This document shows, piece by piece, positions 16,134 through 24,900 of a stretch of DNA of 38,669 bases (positions are counted from its first letter, which is position 1; each line of letters starts with the position of its first letter). The stretch is from assembly GCA_021810245.1 (NCBI GenBank), contig JAJZJF010000009.1:1-38669 (forward strand), written 5' to 3'. The translations under genes and the position numbers were made by a program. Source of the DNA: a bacterium (lineage in GTDB: Bacteria; Elusimicrobiota; Elusimicrobia; UBA1565; UBA9628). The notes below the pieces were generated by a model that was not told the origin of the DNA, searched no databases, and saw nothing but the letters and a program-made list of their open reading frames with translations.

Positions 16134-17200
16134 GCGGATACCGAATTTAGGCGTTTTTTCCACGCCGTCACGATTTCTTTAAAAATATCATCTAAGGATT
16201 TCGTGATATCCCAACTCGGATAGTGGCGCTTCATCTTGCTTAAATCGCTGTAATAACAAATGTGATCGCCGATGCGGTTTTCATCGACATAAACATATTT
16301 CTGACTCTGCCCGCTTAAGGCTTCGGCTTTTTCAAAAGCCTCTAAAACAGAACAGGCGTTGCCTTTTCCGCCGCCGAGATTATACACTTCGCCGCATCTC
16401 GGCGATTTCGAAAATTCGTGGATAAAGGCCGCGACATCTTCGGAATGGATATTGTCTCGCACCTGTTTTCCTTTATAACCGTAGACCTTGTACTGGCGGC
16501 CTTCGAGATTGCATTTGATGAGATAGCTCAAAAATCCGTGGAGTTCGACTCCGGAGTGATTGGGCCCAGTCAGGCATCCCCCGCGCAGGCAGCAGGTCGG
16601 CATCGAAAAATATCGGCCGTATTCCTGCACCATGACGTCTCCCGCGACTTTAGAGGCTCCGAAAAGGGAATGCTTGGACTGATCGATTGAAAAAGTTTCG
16701 GGAATCCCGTTTTTATACCGCGGGTCGTCATAATCCCAGCGGGTTTTGAGTTCTTTAAGCTGGATAGTGTTGGGCAGATCGCCATAGACCTTATTGGTCG
16801 ACATATGGATAAACGGGGATTCTGGACAAGCCCGGCGCGCCGCTTCCAGCATATTAAGCGTTCCCACGGCGTTGGTGTCAAAATCGTCAAAGGGTATGGC
16901 GGCGGCGCGGTCATGAGACGGCTGGGCCGCCGTGTGAACGATGACCTCGGGCCGAATCTCGGCCACGAGCTTTAACACGCCCTCGCGGTCGCGGATGTCG
17001 AGCTCGTGATGGGTAAAGCCGGAAATGGTCTCGGATAATCTCTTTTGATTCCAACGTGTGTCGCCCGAGGGGCCGAAGAAAACCGCGCGCTGATTGTTGT
17101 CAAGACCGTGAATCTCAAAGCCGCGTTTCCCAAAATAAACGCAGACCTCGGAACCAATAAGACCGGATGAGCCGGTGACTAATATTTTCCTTGATTTCAT
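16130..17200 (-). CDS. NAD-dependent sugar epimerase, CDP-paratose 2-epimerase-like, Phe in YxxxK
   Basis: A 356-residue extended SDR enzyme. The NAD loop is [14 protein letters not shown], followed by [12 protein letters not shown] and STNKVYGD, which are features of the CDP-tyvelose/paratose epimerase group. At the YxxxK position it reads SLFGASK, with phenylalanine in place of tyrosine; I recall this in related annotated epimerases, so it may be a subfamily trait rather than damage. Further motifs are [12 protein letters not shown] and [15 protein letters not shown]. The ATG at 17200 has a good AAGGAG site eight bases upstream. It is the first gene of the epimerase run, and its leader holds a structured element at 17227-17269. 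A decayed segment of a close homologue lies at 18099-18152. Confidence 0.88.
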   Translation of the reverse strand: MKSRKILVTGSSGLIGSEVCVYFGKRGFEIHGLDNNQRAVFFGPSGDTRWNQKRLSETISGFTHHELDIRDREGVLKLVAEIRPEVIVHTAAQPSHDRAAAIPFDDFDTNAVGTLNMLEAARRACPESPFIHMSTNKVYGDLPNTIQLKELKTRWDYDDPRYKNGIPETFSIDQSKHSLFGASKVAGDVMVQEYGRYFSMPTCCLRGGCLTGPNHSGVELHGFLSYLIKCNLEGRQYKVYGYKGKQVRDNIHSEDVAAFIHEFSKSPRCGEVYNLGGGKGNACSVLEAFEKAEALSGQSQKYVYVDENRIGDHICYYSDLSKMKRHYPSWDITKSLDDIFKEIVTAWKKRLNSVSA

Positions 17201-17226
17201 ATCGTGATTCTCCTTTATTTTTATTG

Positions 17227-17269
17227 AGGAATATCAAATAACTGGACCGCAAATAAGCGGCCTATTCCT
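17227..17269 (-). promoter_or_regulatory. structured leader upstream of the epimerase operon
   Basis: Two nested stems: AGGAATA (17227-17233) pairs with TATTCCT (17263-17269), and GACCGC (17245-17250) pairs with GCGGCC (17257-17262) around a 6-base loop. An 11-base bulge lies on one side. The structure ends about 27 bases before the ATG at 17200. There is no T-run, so it is less like an intrinsic terminator than a leader fold. Confidence 0.4.
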
Positions 17270-17302
17270 CTGCTATAGTCTTACGAATTATAATCACATG
17301 TT

Positions 17303-18010
17303 TTATTGTATAAACCTAAGCCTAATCATAGTGTAGATATATGTCAGAATAAAAAGAGGAAGATTCCGCTTTGTTTGGCCGAACATGCGTTTTTTAAATA
17401 TAAAAGGAACTTCAATTATTGACAATTGGGGATTGAAGCGTTTGAGTTTAAACAGTATTTCTTCGACGATATCGAAGTTTTCACACCGCAAAGATAGGCT
17501 TCGCAGAAAGCTTCCACGATAGAGCTTGAAACTGTTGGAAACATCCTTACAAGGGAGCCCTAATATCCATGAATAGGACAGGTTAAGAACAAGACTCATG
17601 AGACGTTGCAGGAGAGTATTTTCAGAAAAACCACCATTCACATATCGTGACGCTATGATTACATCATGGTTAGGGCGTTCACTCAAAAGCCTGGATATAA
17701 ATTCGGGGGGATGAGACCCATCCGCATCCATTACTAATATCCAAGAACCACGCGCGCGTCGTATGCCAGTGCGTACAGCATCGCCATACCCATCACCGCC
17801 GTTCCGGGGGAAACAAGAGGCTCCATATTGGGCGCAAACGGCGGCGGTATTATCTAGGGGGTGTGGGGTATCCACCACTAATATCTCGAACGATTCGCTT
17901 GTCTGGCGCAAGGCTTGACGAAGACGCGGCAAAAGGATTCTGAGGTTTTCTTCCTCTAAGAAAGCCGGCATCACAACACTGATGCTAATAGCGTCGTTCA
18001 AGGGTCTCAA
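17303..18010 (-). CDS. family 2 glycosyltransferase (DPM1-like)
   Basis: A 235-residue GT2: SVVMPAFLEEENL at the N-terminus, FEILVVDTPHPLDNT (unusual, where most relatives have DDGS), GYGDAVRTGI, the DxD motif VMDADGSHPPEFI, IASRYVNGG and SNSFKLYRG. The last two motifs place it with polyprenol-phosphate sugar transferases. The frame opens after a stop shortly upstream and has no ATG or GTG before the conserved core, so TTG at 18010 is the likely start; a weakly translated or slightly truncated gene is possible. No clear ribosome-binding site is seen. It sits between the membrane-protein pair and the epimerases. Confidence 0.82.
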   Translation of the reverse strand: MRPLNDAISISVVMPAFLEEENLRILLPRLRQALRQTSESFEILVVDTPHPLDNTAAVCAQYGASCFPRNGGDGYGDAVRTGIRRARGSWILVMDADGSHPPEFISRLLSERPNHDVIIASRYVNGGFSENTLLQRLMSLVLNLSYSWILGLPCKDVSNSFKLYRGSFLRSLSLRCENFDIVEEILFKLKRFNPQLSIIEVPFIFKKRMFGQTKRNLPLFILTYIYTMIRLRFIQ

Positions 18011-18098
18011 TCCAAGCCACTGCGCTACACATATCTTCTTTCACCGACATGGTCGACAACTTCCAATCTATGATTTTAATATATCTCATTTGGGATTA

Positions 18099-18152
18099 AA
18101 AAAGTTTCAGGGAATCCCGTTTTCATACTGCGGGTCGTCGCAATCCCAACGA
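18099..18152 (-). pseudogene. scrap of an epimerase homologue
   Basis: About 57 bases matching 16690-16747 inside the intact epimerase gene at roughly 88 percent, with only transitions and a single inserted A. On the minus strand it encodes KTRWDCDDPQYENGIP where the intact gene has [16 protein letters not shown]; the insertion brings a stop at 18107-18109. It continues directly from the 41-base repeat, which supplies the start codon of a 25-codon frame (18107-18184). Confidence 0.75.
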
Positions 18153-18193
18153 GTCTTCACTTTTTGAAACTGTTGCATTAGCATATTGAACTT
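18153..18193. repeat. 41-base dispersed repeat, copy B
   Basis: Matches 10766-10806 at 38 of 41 positions. It lies just after the stop of the 18199 gene and runs straight into the epimerase scrap, so the junction may mark a recombination point. Confidence 0.85.
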
Positions 18194-18198
18194 AGATC

Positions 18199-20184
18199 CT
18201 ATTGCGATTTCTCCATCATATTGGCCGCTAACCCATATTGCTCCCCATACTTATCCAAATAGGAGTGAAGATAATACCCTCTAGTCTTCGCCTCGCCTGC
18301 AGTCCAGCGTATCAAATCACGTGTAAATGTTGGGGAACTAACAGGAAATGATTTCTGGAGGTCAGGCGCCATAAGATAAACTCGCCACAACTGTTCCAAC
18401 GCGAGACGAAACTGGGGGGTGTTTTTTTCAAATTCCAGGTAAGCCAACGGGCGACTAGGATTTCTAACAATCTCTGCCGCGAGCGAGATATATTCCGTGG
18501 CGTATTGATCCAAGTAAGGGTGAAGATAATATCCTTTTGAAATGGCATCACCGCGTGCCCAGTTAATTAAATCAGGTACAAACGTTGGAGAAGCCGGATC
18601 ATATGCCTCCTTAAGGTCAGGACTTATGAAATACACCTCCCAAAGCCGCCTCAGCGCTCCTTTATAAGTGGGATTTTCATTCATAATCGACAAGTAAGAG
18701 ATAGGCGGGAAAATCCGTTTCTGAACATCTACCGGAAGCCGCCCTTGCCCCAGATGGAATACACTCAGGTGATTACGCTCCAGAAAGGACGCTTGCTCAA
18801 AAAACTTAGGCATATTTTTATCATCGGTCAGCATTCTCTCAATTCTTATCGCTGGTTGATGGGTATAATCCAGCAACACTGAAACACTCAACCAGCGTTG
18901 CATACGAGTCTTTCGACCATTCACAATACCCCAATAGGTATTATTAGTCACCAAGGCAACAGAAAAAACAACCCAAGAAATCATCCACAATACGCTAATT
19001 CTTTTAGAGACTGAAGCAAAAAAGATGTTATGAATACTCACAAGATAAATTCCCACGATAAGAGGAATAATGAACGTCGTATAATAGGCATAGGAGCTAG
19101 AAATGGCCTCGTCTATACCGGAATGCAACCTGCCAATCAATAGAAACCCAGCATGAAGTAAGCCGAAAGCCATGAGCGCTACAGGGAAAGCATAAATCCT
19201 CCGTTTTGGCGTACGAGCGATACGCACAAGAAAAAATCCAATGGTTAGCAACAGGACGAGTCCAATCCCAACCACCCTCTTTGATGTCTGATTAATGAAA
19301 ATAGCTCCAAGCATAGCTGCGTAGAATTCAATGCTGTAAAGCGGTCGGTTGATAAGCAGATGGAAGAGATTGCCTGGGGTTAAACCGCTACCCTCTCCAA
19401 TATGATGCACCCCCAAGGTTTCTACATAAAGGATCGTAGTGGCAACAAATAAAAATGTCCAAAGAAAAAATTTCATATCTTTCCATGGAGTCGCAAAGCA
19501 CTCCTCATTACGAAACCAAAGATAAATACAGCCTGCTGGCCAAACTAAAAGCCCATCAGCTGAACAGAAAGATGCGATAAAAGCAACCACTGCGGCAAAT
19601 CCAAATGCCGCTTCAGGCAACAAGCTACTCTCCGTAGCAAATGAGAGGAGTTTTAGTGCTAAAAAAAGACAGAAAGTAATCATATACCAAGCAATACCTA
19701 GGCCCCAAAGAGCATCCCGATGCTGAGAAAATGAAAACATGAAACAAGAAAGTGGCACAAGTATCCAAAACGAATAATAGCCTTTAGGCATATCCTTAAT
19801 GGCCGATGAAACCAACAAGAAAAACGCCCCGGCCTGTAACGCAATTCCGCAATACATAACAGCCTTCATATTCATATAAGTAAGACGCTCAATCAAGACT
19901 TCAAACAACACCTTGAAAAACTCATGATGCTCCCCATTATGGCTTTGAAAAATGGCCCACCAATTAACATCACCATGAATATAGTGACGGTAAAAATCCA
20001 CATTGGCCCACTCATCCCAATGCGGAACATTGACACCAAAGGAGTATACAAAGGCAAATAACATAAGCAAGGGTATGACAACCATAATAACGGGAAGATA
20101 GACTCGCACAAACATCTCTAATGAGAGTGGGCACTTAATAGTCCTTTCCCCAAATAAGCGAGCCTTCAATTGCTCAAATTTCAT
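18199..20184 (-). CDS. polytopic membrane protein with two C-terminal repeat modules
   Basis: A 661-residue protein. About ten hydrophobic helices fill residues 20-440. The first periplasmic loop carries VNVPHWDEW and a later QSHNGEHHEFF, an acidic/His loop reminiscent of GT-C transferases that use polyprenol-phosphate sugars. The soluble C-terminus (about 490-661) holds two copies of an 85-residue module with the pattern YL...LW.VY...PDL, PTF..DLI.W and KGYYL...LD.Y. The upstream gene encodes a paralogue with one copy, and eight bases separate the two, so they form an operon. Recognisable as a family of uncharacterised membrane proteins; GT-C activity is inference from topology and context. 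Confidence 0.75.
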   Translation of the reverse strand: MKFEQLKARLFGERTIKCPLSLEMFVRVYLPVIMVVIPLLMLFAFVYSFGVNVPHWDEWANVDFYRHYIHGDVNWWAIFQSHNGEHHEFFKVLFEVLIERLTYMNMKAVMYCGIALQAGAFFLLVSSAIKDMPKGYYSFWILVPLSCFMFSFSQHRDALWGLGIAWYMITFCLFLALKLLSFATESSLLPEAAFGFAAVVAFIASFCSADGLLVWPAGCIYLWFRNEECFATPWKDMKFFLWTFLFVATTILYVETLGVHHIGEGSGLTPGNLFHLLINRPLYSIEFYAAMLGAIFINQTSKRVVGIGLVLLLTIGFFLVRIARTPKRRIYAFPVALMAFGLLHAGFLLIGRLHSGIDEAISSSYAYYTTFIIPLIVGIYLVSIHNIFFASVSKRISVLWMISWVVFSVALVTNNTYWGIVNGRKTRMQRWLSVSVLLDYTHQPAIRIERMLTDDKNMPKFFEQASFLERNHLSVFHLGQGRLPVDVQKRIFPPISYLSIMNENPTYKGALRRLWEVYFISPDLKEAYDPASPTFVPDLINWARGDAISKGYYLHPYLDQYATEYISLAAEIVRNPSRPLAYLEFEKNTPQFRLALEQLWRVYLMAPDLQKSFPVSSPTFTRDLIRWTAGEAKTRGYYLHSYLDKYGEQYGLAANMMEKSQ

Positions 20185-20191
20185 AATTTGT

Positions 20192-21907
20192 TCAATCTAG
20201 TTTTTTAGAATTTATCTGGTTGAATAACAAAACAAACTGTTTCCCATAGGGATTAAGTTGATCCTGTAAATAGTATCCCTTCTCTTTAGCTTCTCCGGAG
20301 GCCCAACGAATGAGATCATAGGAGAAAGACGCCGTCCTTACTCGAAAAGCTTTTTGCAAATCCGGAGCGATGGTATAGACATCCCAAAGTCGTTCAAGAG
20401 CTTCTTTATCGCCAGGATTGGCTTTCTCAATGTCCAAGTAGGATTCTGGCGGCCTTGCAAGATCGAGAATCTCCAACGGGAGAGAAATCCCTCCTGCCTG
20501 AAAAACATTCAAGTATCGAGAATTTAAAAATTCTGCCTGTGCCGCGACAAAATCATAACTGCCGAACACGGTTCTCTCTATTTTAAACCGTGGCTCGCTT
20601 TGGTAATGTAATACCTCAACCGCGTTAAGAGCTTGGGCGAAGCGCCACTCTCGGCCGCGCGCCACACCGCGAAATACATTCGAAAACGTGAAGGCAAGCA
20701 AAAATACTCCCAGAAGGATCTGACCGGATTTTGCCACGATGGCGGAATGGGTTTCGATGTAATTCTGATTAACAAAGCAAAGGTATATTCCCAATAAAAT
20801 CAAGAGATTATAGGCAGTGTAGTGGGATTCAAAAGCCTGACTGAAACCAAAGCTGGATCGGCCAGCCGCCAGCATGATGTCAAAGAATAATCCAAAAACA
20901 ATAAGAGCGGCTGGAACAGCGTAGGCGCTTGTGTTTTTTGAGCGAAAGAAATTGATAATTGCAAGCCCAATGAGCGCATAAAGGACAATCCCCAACAACA
21001 CAGCCCAATGGGGGCGGATTCCAATCACAACGGCACCTAAACTTGCGAGCATGAATTTAAAGGTATAAAGAGGATGTTTTAGAGCGCCCAGGACAGCCTG
21101 ATGAACGCTTTGCGGCCCAGCGTCGGCGGGATTCAGGAGTGAAAAATATACTACCCAACAGAGGAAACCTGAAACAATCCACGCGGTGAAGCGCGGGTTC
21201 TTCCAAAAATATTTTAGGCTTGACCACTCTTTAGCAAACAAAAAAACTAGGCCAGCGGGCCATACCAACAAACCCTGGACCGAAGAAAAAGATGCAACGA
21301 CTCCGCACACAATTGCGCCGAACGTGAGAGGGAGATTAGCAGAGCCACCAAACTTGTCATTTTCAAAACTCTCATCCAACAATACAAACGCCGCTAAAGA
21401 AAAAAATGTGATTATGAACCATGCGGTCTGAAAACCCCACAACATATTCTGATATTGACAGAATGAAAACATCAGACAGGCAAGGGAAACCAAATGCCAA
21501 TATTTATTTATCGTATCAGGAAGATTCTTTCGCGCTAAAAACCAAACGAGCCCTAAAGAAGCCGTTTGAAAAACGGCCCCGATATACATGAGCGCCTTAT
21601 TATTGAATCCTGTGAGAAAGTCCATGGCCAACATGAGTAGGTACGGAAAAAACATAATATTCCCATTATGCTGCGCCTCAAACAATGAAAAAAGCCCCGC
21701 ATGTCCTTCAACACAAGCCTTATAGAGTGGAACTATCTGCCACTCGTCCCAAAACAACACATTGACGCCGTAGGCATGGACATAGGCGAAATAGGAAAGC
21801 GCCAAAAATATCGTTAATGCTAGAGGAAGATAGACGTGAAATAATCGTGAACTACTTCCGCTTTTAGGTGTCAAGACAGAGGCTTTAGCGGTTTCCATAA
21901 TCATCAC
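20192..21907 (-). CDS. polytopic membrane protein with one C-terminal repeat module
   Basis: A 571-residue paralogue of the next gene. About ten membrane helices lie at 25-430; the first loop has VNVLFWDEWQIVPLY and EAQHNGNIMFFPYL, aligning with WDEW and SHNGEHHEFF in the paralogue. The C-terminus (about 488-571) carries one copy of the shared module: RPPESYLDIEKANP, LERLWDVYTIAPDLQKAF, DLIRWASGEAKEKGYYL. Start is one of three close methionines (residues 1, 2 or 4). It begins 16 bases after the stop of the giant fusion gene and is probably cotranscribed with it. A role as lipid-linked-sugar-dependent glycosyltransferase is plausible; no experimentally known homologue comes to mind. Confidence 0.75.
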   Translation of the reverse strand: MMIMETAKASVLTPKSGSSSRLFHVYLPLALTIFLALSYFAYVHAYGVNVLFWDEWQIVPLYKACVEGHAGLFSLFEAQHNGNIMFFPYLLMLAMDFLTGFNNKALMYIGAVFQTASLGLVWFLARKNLPDTINKYWHLVSLACLMFSFCQYQNMLWGFQTAWFIITFFSLAAFVLLDESFENDKFGGSANLPLTFGAIVCGVVASFSSVQGLLVWPAGLVFLFAKEWSSLKYFWKNPRFTAWIVSGFLCWVVYFSLLNPADAGPQSVHQAVLGALKHPLYTFKFMLASLGAVVIGIRPHWAVLLGIVLYALIGLAIINFFRSKNTSAYAVPAALIVFGLFFDIMLAAGRSSFGFSQAFESHYTAYNLLILLGIYLCFVNQNYIETHSAIVAKSGQILLGVFLLAFTFSNVFRGVARGREWRFAQALNAVEVLHYQSEPRFKIERTVFGSYDFVAAQAEFLNSRYLNVFQAGGISLPLEILDLARPPESYLDIEKANPGDKEALERLWDVYTIAPDLQKAFRVRTASFSYDLIRWASGEAKEKGYYLQDQLNPYGKQFVLLFNQINSKKLD

Positions 21908-21923
21908 AATTCTCAGACCTCAT

Positions 21924-24900
21924 CTATGGATGAAAGCCCCTCCTGGGCGCCGAAGATTCAAGCACTTTTTTTGTTGCCTCCAAAAAAGATCTCCCATATT
22001 TTAAATCGGGTTCTAGGTATGAACCCTCCGCCCATTCGTTCCAGGCATTGATAAACACCAGCCTCTCGTCTCCCTTAAATCTCCGCATCGTATAATGGAT
22101 ACTATTTTGAAGCCACTCCGCGTATTTTTCCGGAGAAGCGTCGTGAAAGATCACGGCATTCTTGCCATGCCTCGGAGTGTTGTCCCAGGCCAGCATCACG
22201 TCTTTATACCTCTTATAAGGAGTATCTTCTCGATCCGAATAATACCGGATGATTTTTGCATAGTCGAAAATTTTTCCTTGGAATTGAGGGCTGACATTTA
22301 ACTTATCAAGTTTATCATAAAGCAATTCGTCCGGAAGAATAAAAGTCGGGACCTCGTAAGAAGCGTCAAAGCCGATGTCATTGGGATTAGTGAAGGGATC
22401 AAAGCCTTCGCAACGCACAAGATAGATATCTCCAAACCCCGCTTTTCGGACCTCATTTCTCCAGGTCTCGGTAGTTGCTAGCGGATTCGGAAACAATTCC
22501 GTCCGGTAGACGAGCAACAAAGGCTTCCCGTCCACTCTGATATATCGGGGATCCTCAAAGGCGGGGAAAAGATGCCGGATAAAGTTCAGGTCGTCTTGGT
22601 GGGAGTGCTCCTGCGCAATCAGAATATCATTATGCATGCCGTCCCATCGTCGGGTCCAATTCTCATTTGCCCAGCAAAAACAGAAAGGAAGGTTCGGCTT
22701 CTTGGACCGCAACATATAATCTATCGGCTTATGAAGTAACCTTCTGCCTTGAAACCAATAGAGATAATAACAAAACCCTTCAATGCCATATTCCTTAGCA
22801 AGATCGGCCTGATGATCCATAACTTCAGGCACCCTTAAATCATAATGCCCCAAATCCCCAGGAAGACGCGGTTGGTATTGGCCATCATAAAAGGGGCGCG
22901 CCTTGGCGACATTGCGCCATTCCGTAAAACCTTTGCCCCAATGCTTATCGTTCTCGGGAATGGGGTGATATTGAGGCAAGTAAAACGCGATAAGACGCGG
23001 GTGTTTCAATCCCACTTCAACAGGTTGAGAAGAATTCGGCAATTTCGCATCAGGTAATTCCACGCTCAACGGATAGATTTCTTGGTCGCCTCCCTTGTGC
23101 GCCAATTGAGTTTCCAACCTTTTCATAACAGCTTGAAAAACGACATCAACGGGAATATCAGCTGCCGGACCCGCTTCATTGTATACTAAAGTAGCATTGC
23201 TCCCATCGGCATAGCCGCCTGTATACGGATTGTATTTCTTAAATTGATTGAATTGGCCCAAAAGGACCACTCCGGGAGTTTGGACTGCGTTTGCCAAGTG
23301 AGCTGGGCCGCTATCAACCCCGACAAAAAGAGCCCCACGTTTGATGACTTCAGCGGTTTCAAGCACAGAAAGGCGCCCACAAACGTTTATTTGGCCTTCC
23401 AATTCATGCAGAATGGGAACAAGGCCAACTTCTATGATTTTTAAAGCAGTTTTTTCCCGAATAAGAGCGGCCAATTCTTCCCATTTCCTAGGAGACCAAT
23501 CTTTGCTGACCTCGTTTGAAAAACAATGTAAAACGACAAATTCCTTGGGTAAATCCAAATGATCAACGTTTCTTCTCGCCTCATCTGGAATATAAACACG
23601 CGGCTGTTCGTCCAAGGGCTCAATGCCAGCGCCAATACAGAAAGACTTCAATAAACTCCCATGATTAAAATAATTGTCACCCGTGATGGAGATATCCCCT
23701 TGAAGCTTGCTGAGCGGGACACCACAGTCCTGGCAAATTCTGCCATTCACATGGAGGTCAACGACCTCATCAAAGACGCGATGATAAACCATTTTGATCC
23801 AGTCGGTCAGGCAATCAACGACGATGGCCTCGTCAATATAGGGATTATTCGAAATGATCTCACGGTAAGGGGCCTTCACGACCCAATAGAGATGTGCCTT
23901 TGGGTTTTTTGCCTTAAGGCGCCGCGCCACCGGTTCACAAGCGACAATGTCTCCCAAATGCTCAATGAGGCCAATACCAATGGTGTGGGATATATTTCGG
24001 GTTTTTGTTCTCGCTAGAAAGGATGTGGCTATGCCCACGGTTGCCCTTGGGACGTCTGCGGCCTTGCCAGCGCTAGGATTGTACAAACGCAGAAATTCCA
24101 TATGTATCTGATGCTTCGCCACAAGCGAATTTGAATCCATAGCGAGGCGCTTGAACGCCGCAATCAGCGGCGCAATCCCCTTCTTGCGCCAAACGAAATA
24201 AACCTCTCGGGCAAAGGCCCTATGGCGGAGGGGATTGCTAATCACCTTCTTAAGGTAAGGCCTTGCAATCTGATAGGCTGTCGCCAATTTTGATAGGTAT
24301 ACGATTTTAATATTGGAAATCTTAAAGCGACTTATGCTGTCAGCGGGATCTAAGCGCAATGCCACAAGACATTTTGGAAACGGTAAAACGGCCGATATCT
24401 TGCCCTGCGTCGGCATAGGTAGAAGAAAAGATCTTCCTTCGCTAAATCCATTGCCTTCATCCCAGTAGAGACGCGGGTGTCTCGGATTTTCCAGAAATTC
24501 AAGCTCAAATTCGATCTTCATCCAGCCGCCGCGTAAGCGAGACTTGCGGCGGGGGCAAAGCAGGAAACAAGGGTCGCTTCCCGTTGATTGATAGAGACAG
24601 GGTTGTTCTTCCCGCAGATGATGGATCGGCTGAGGTTCCAAATCAATACTTCCAGAGATTGCGAATAGAAATGCGCTTTGCGCTTTAAAAGTAAAATAAC
24701 GCCAACTTTTATATCCATGACGCAGCACTATTCCCAAAAGCCTTAACGAACGAGTCCAACGCCAGGATCTTGAGGAAAGAATCAAATTAAGTTCACGTTC
24801 TAGCCGCACAGACGTTTCGTGCAAAACCTTAATCTCACCATCCTTTTGCCCCAGGGCTTCCACTGATTGTTTAAGTTCACGTTCTAGCCCTTGGTTTTTC

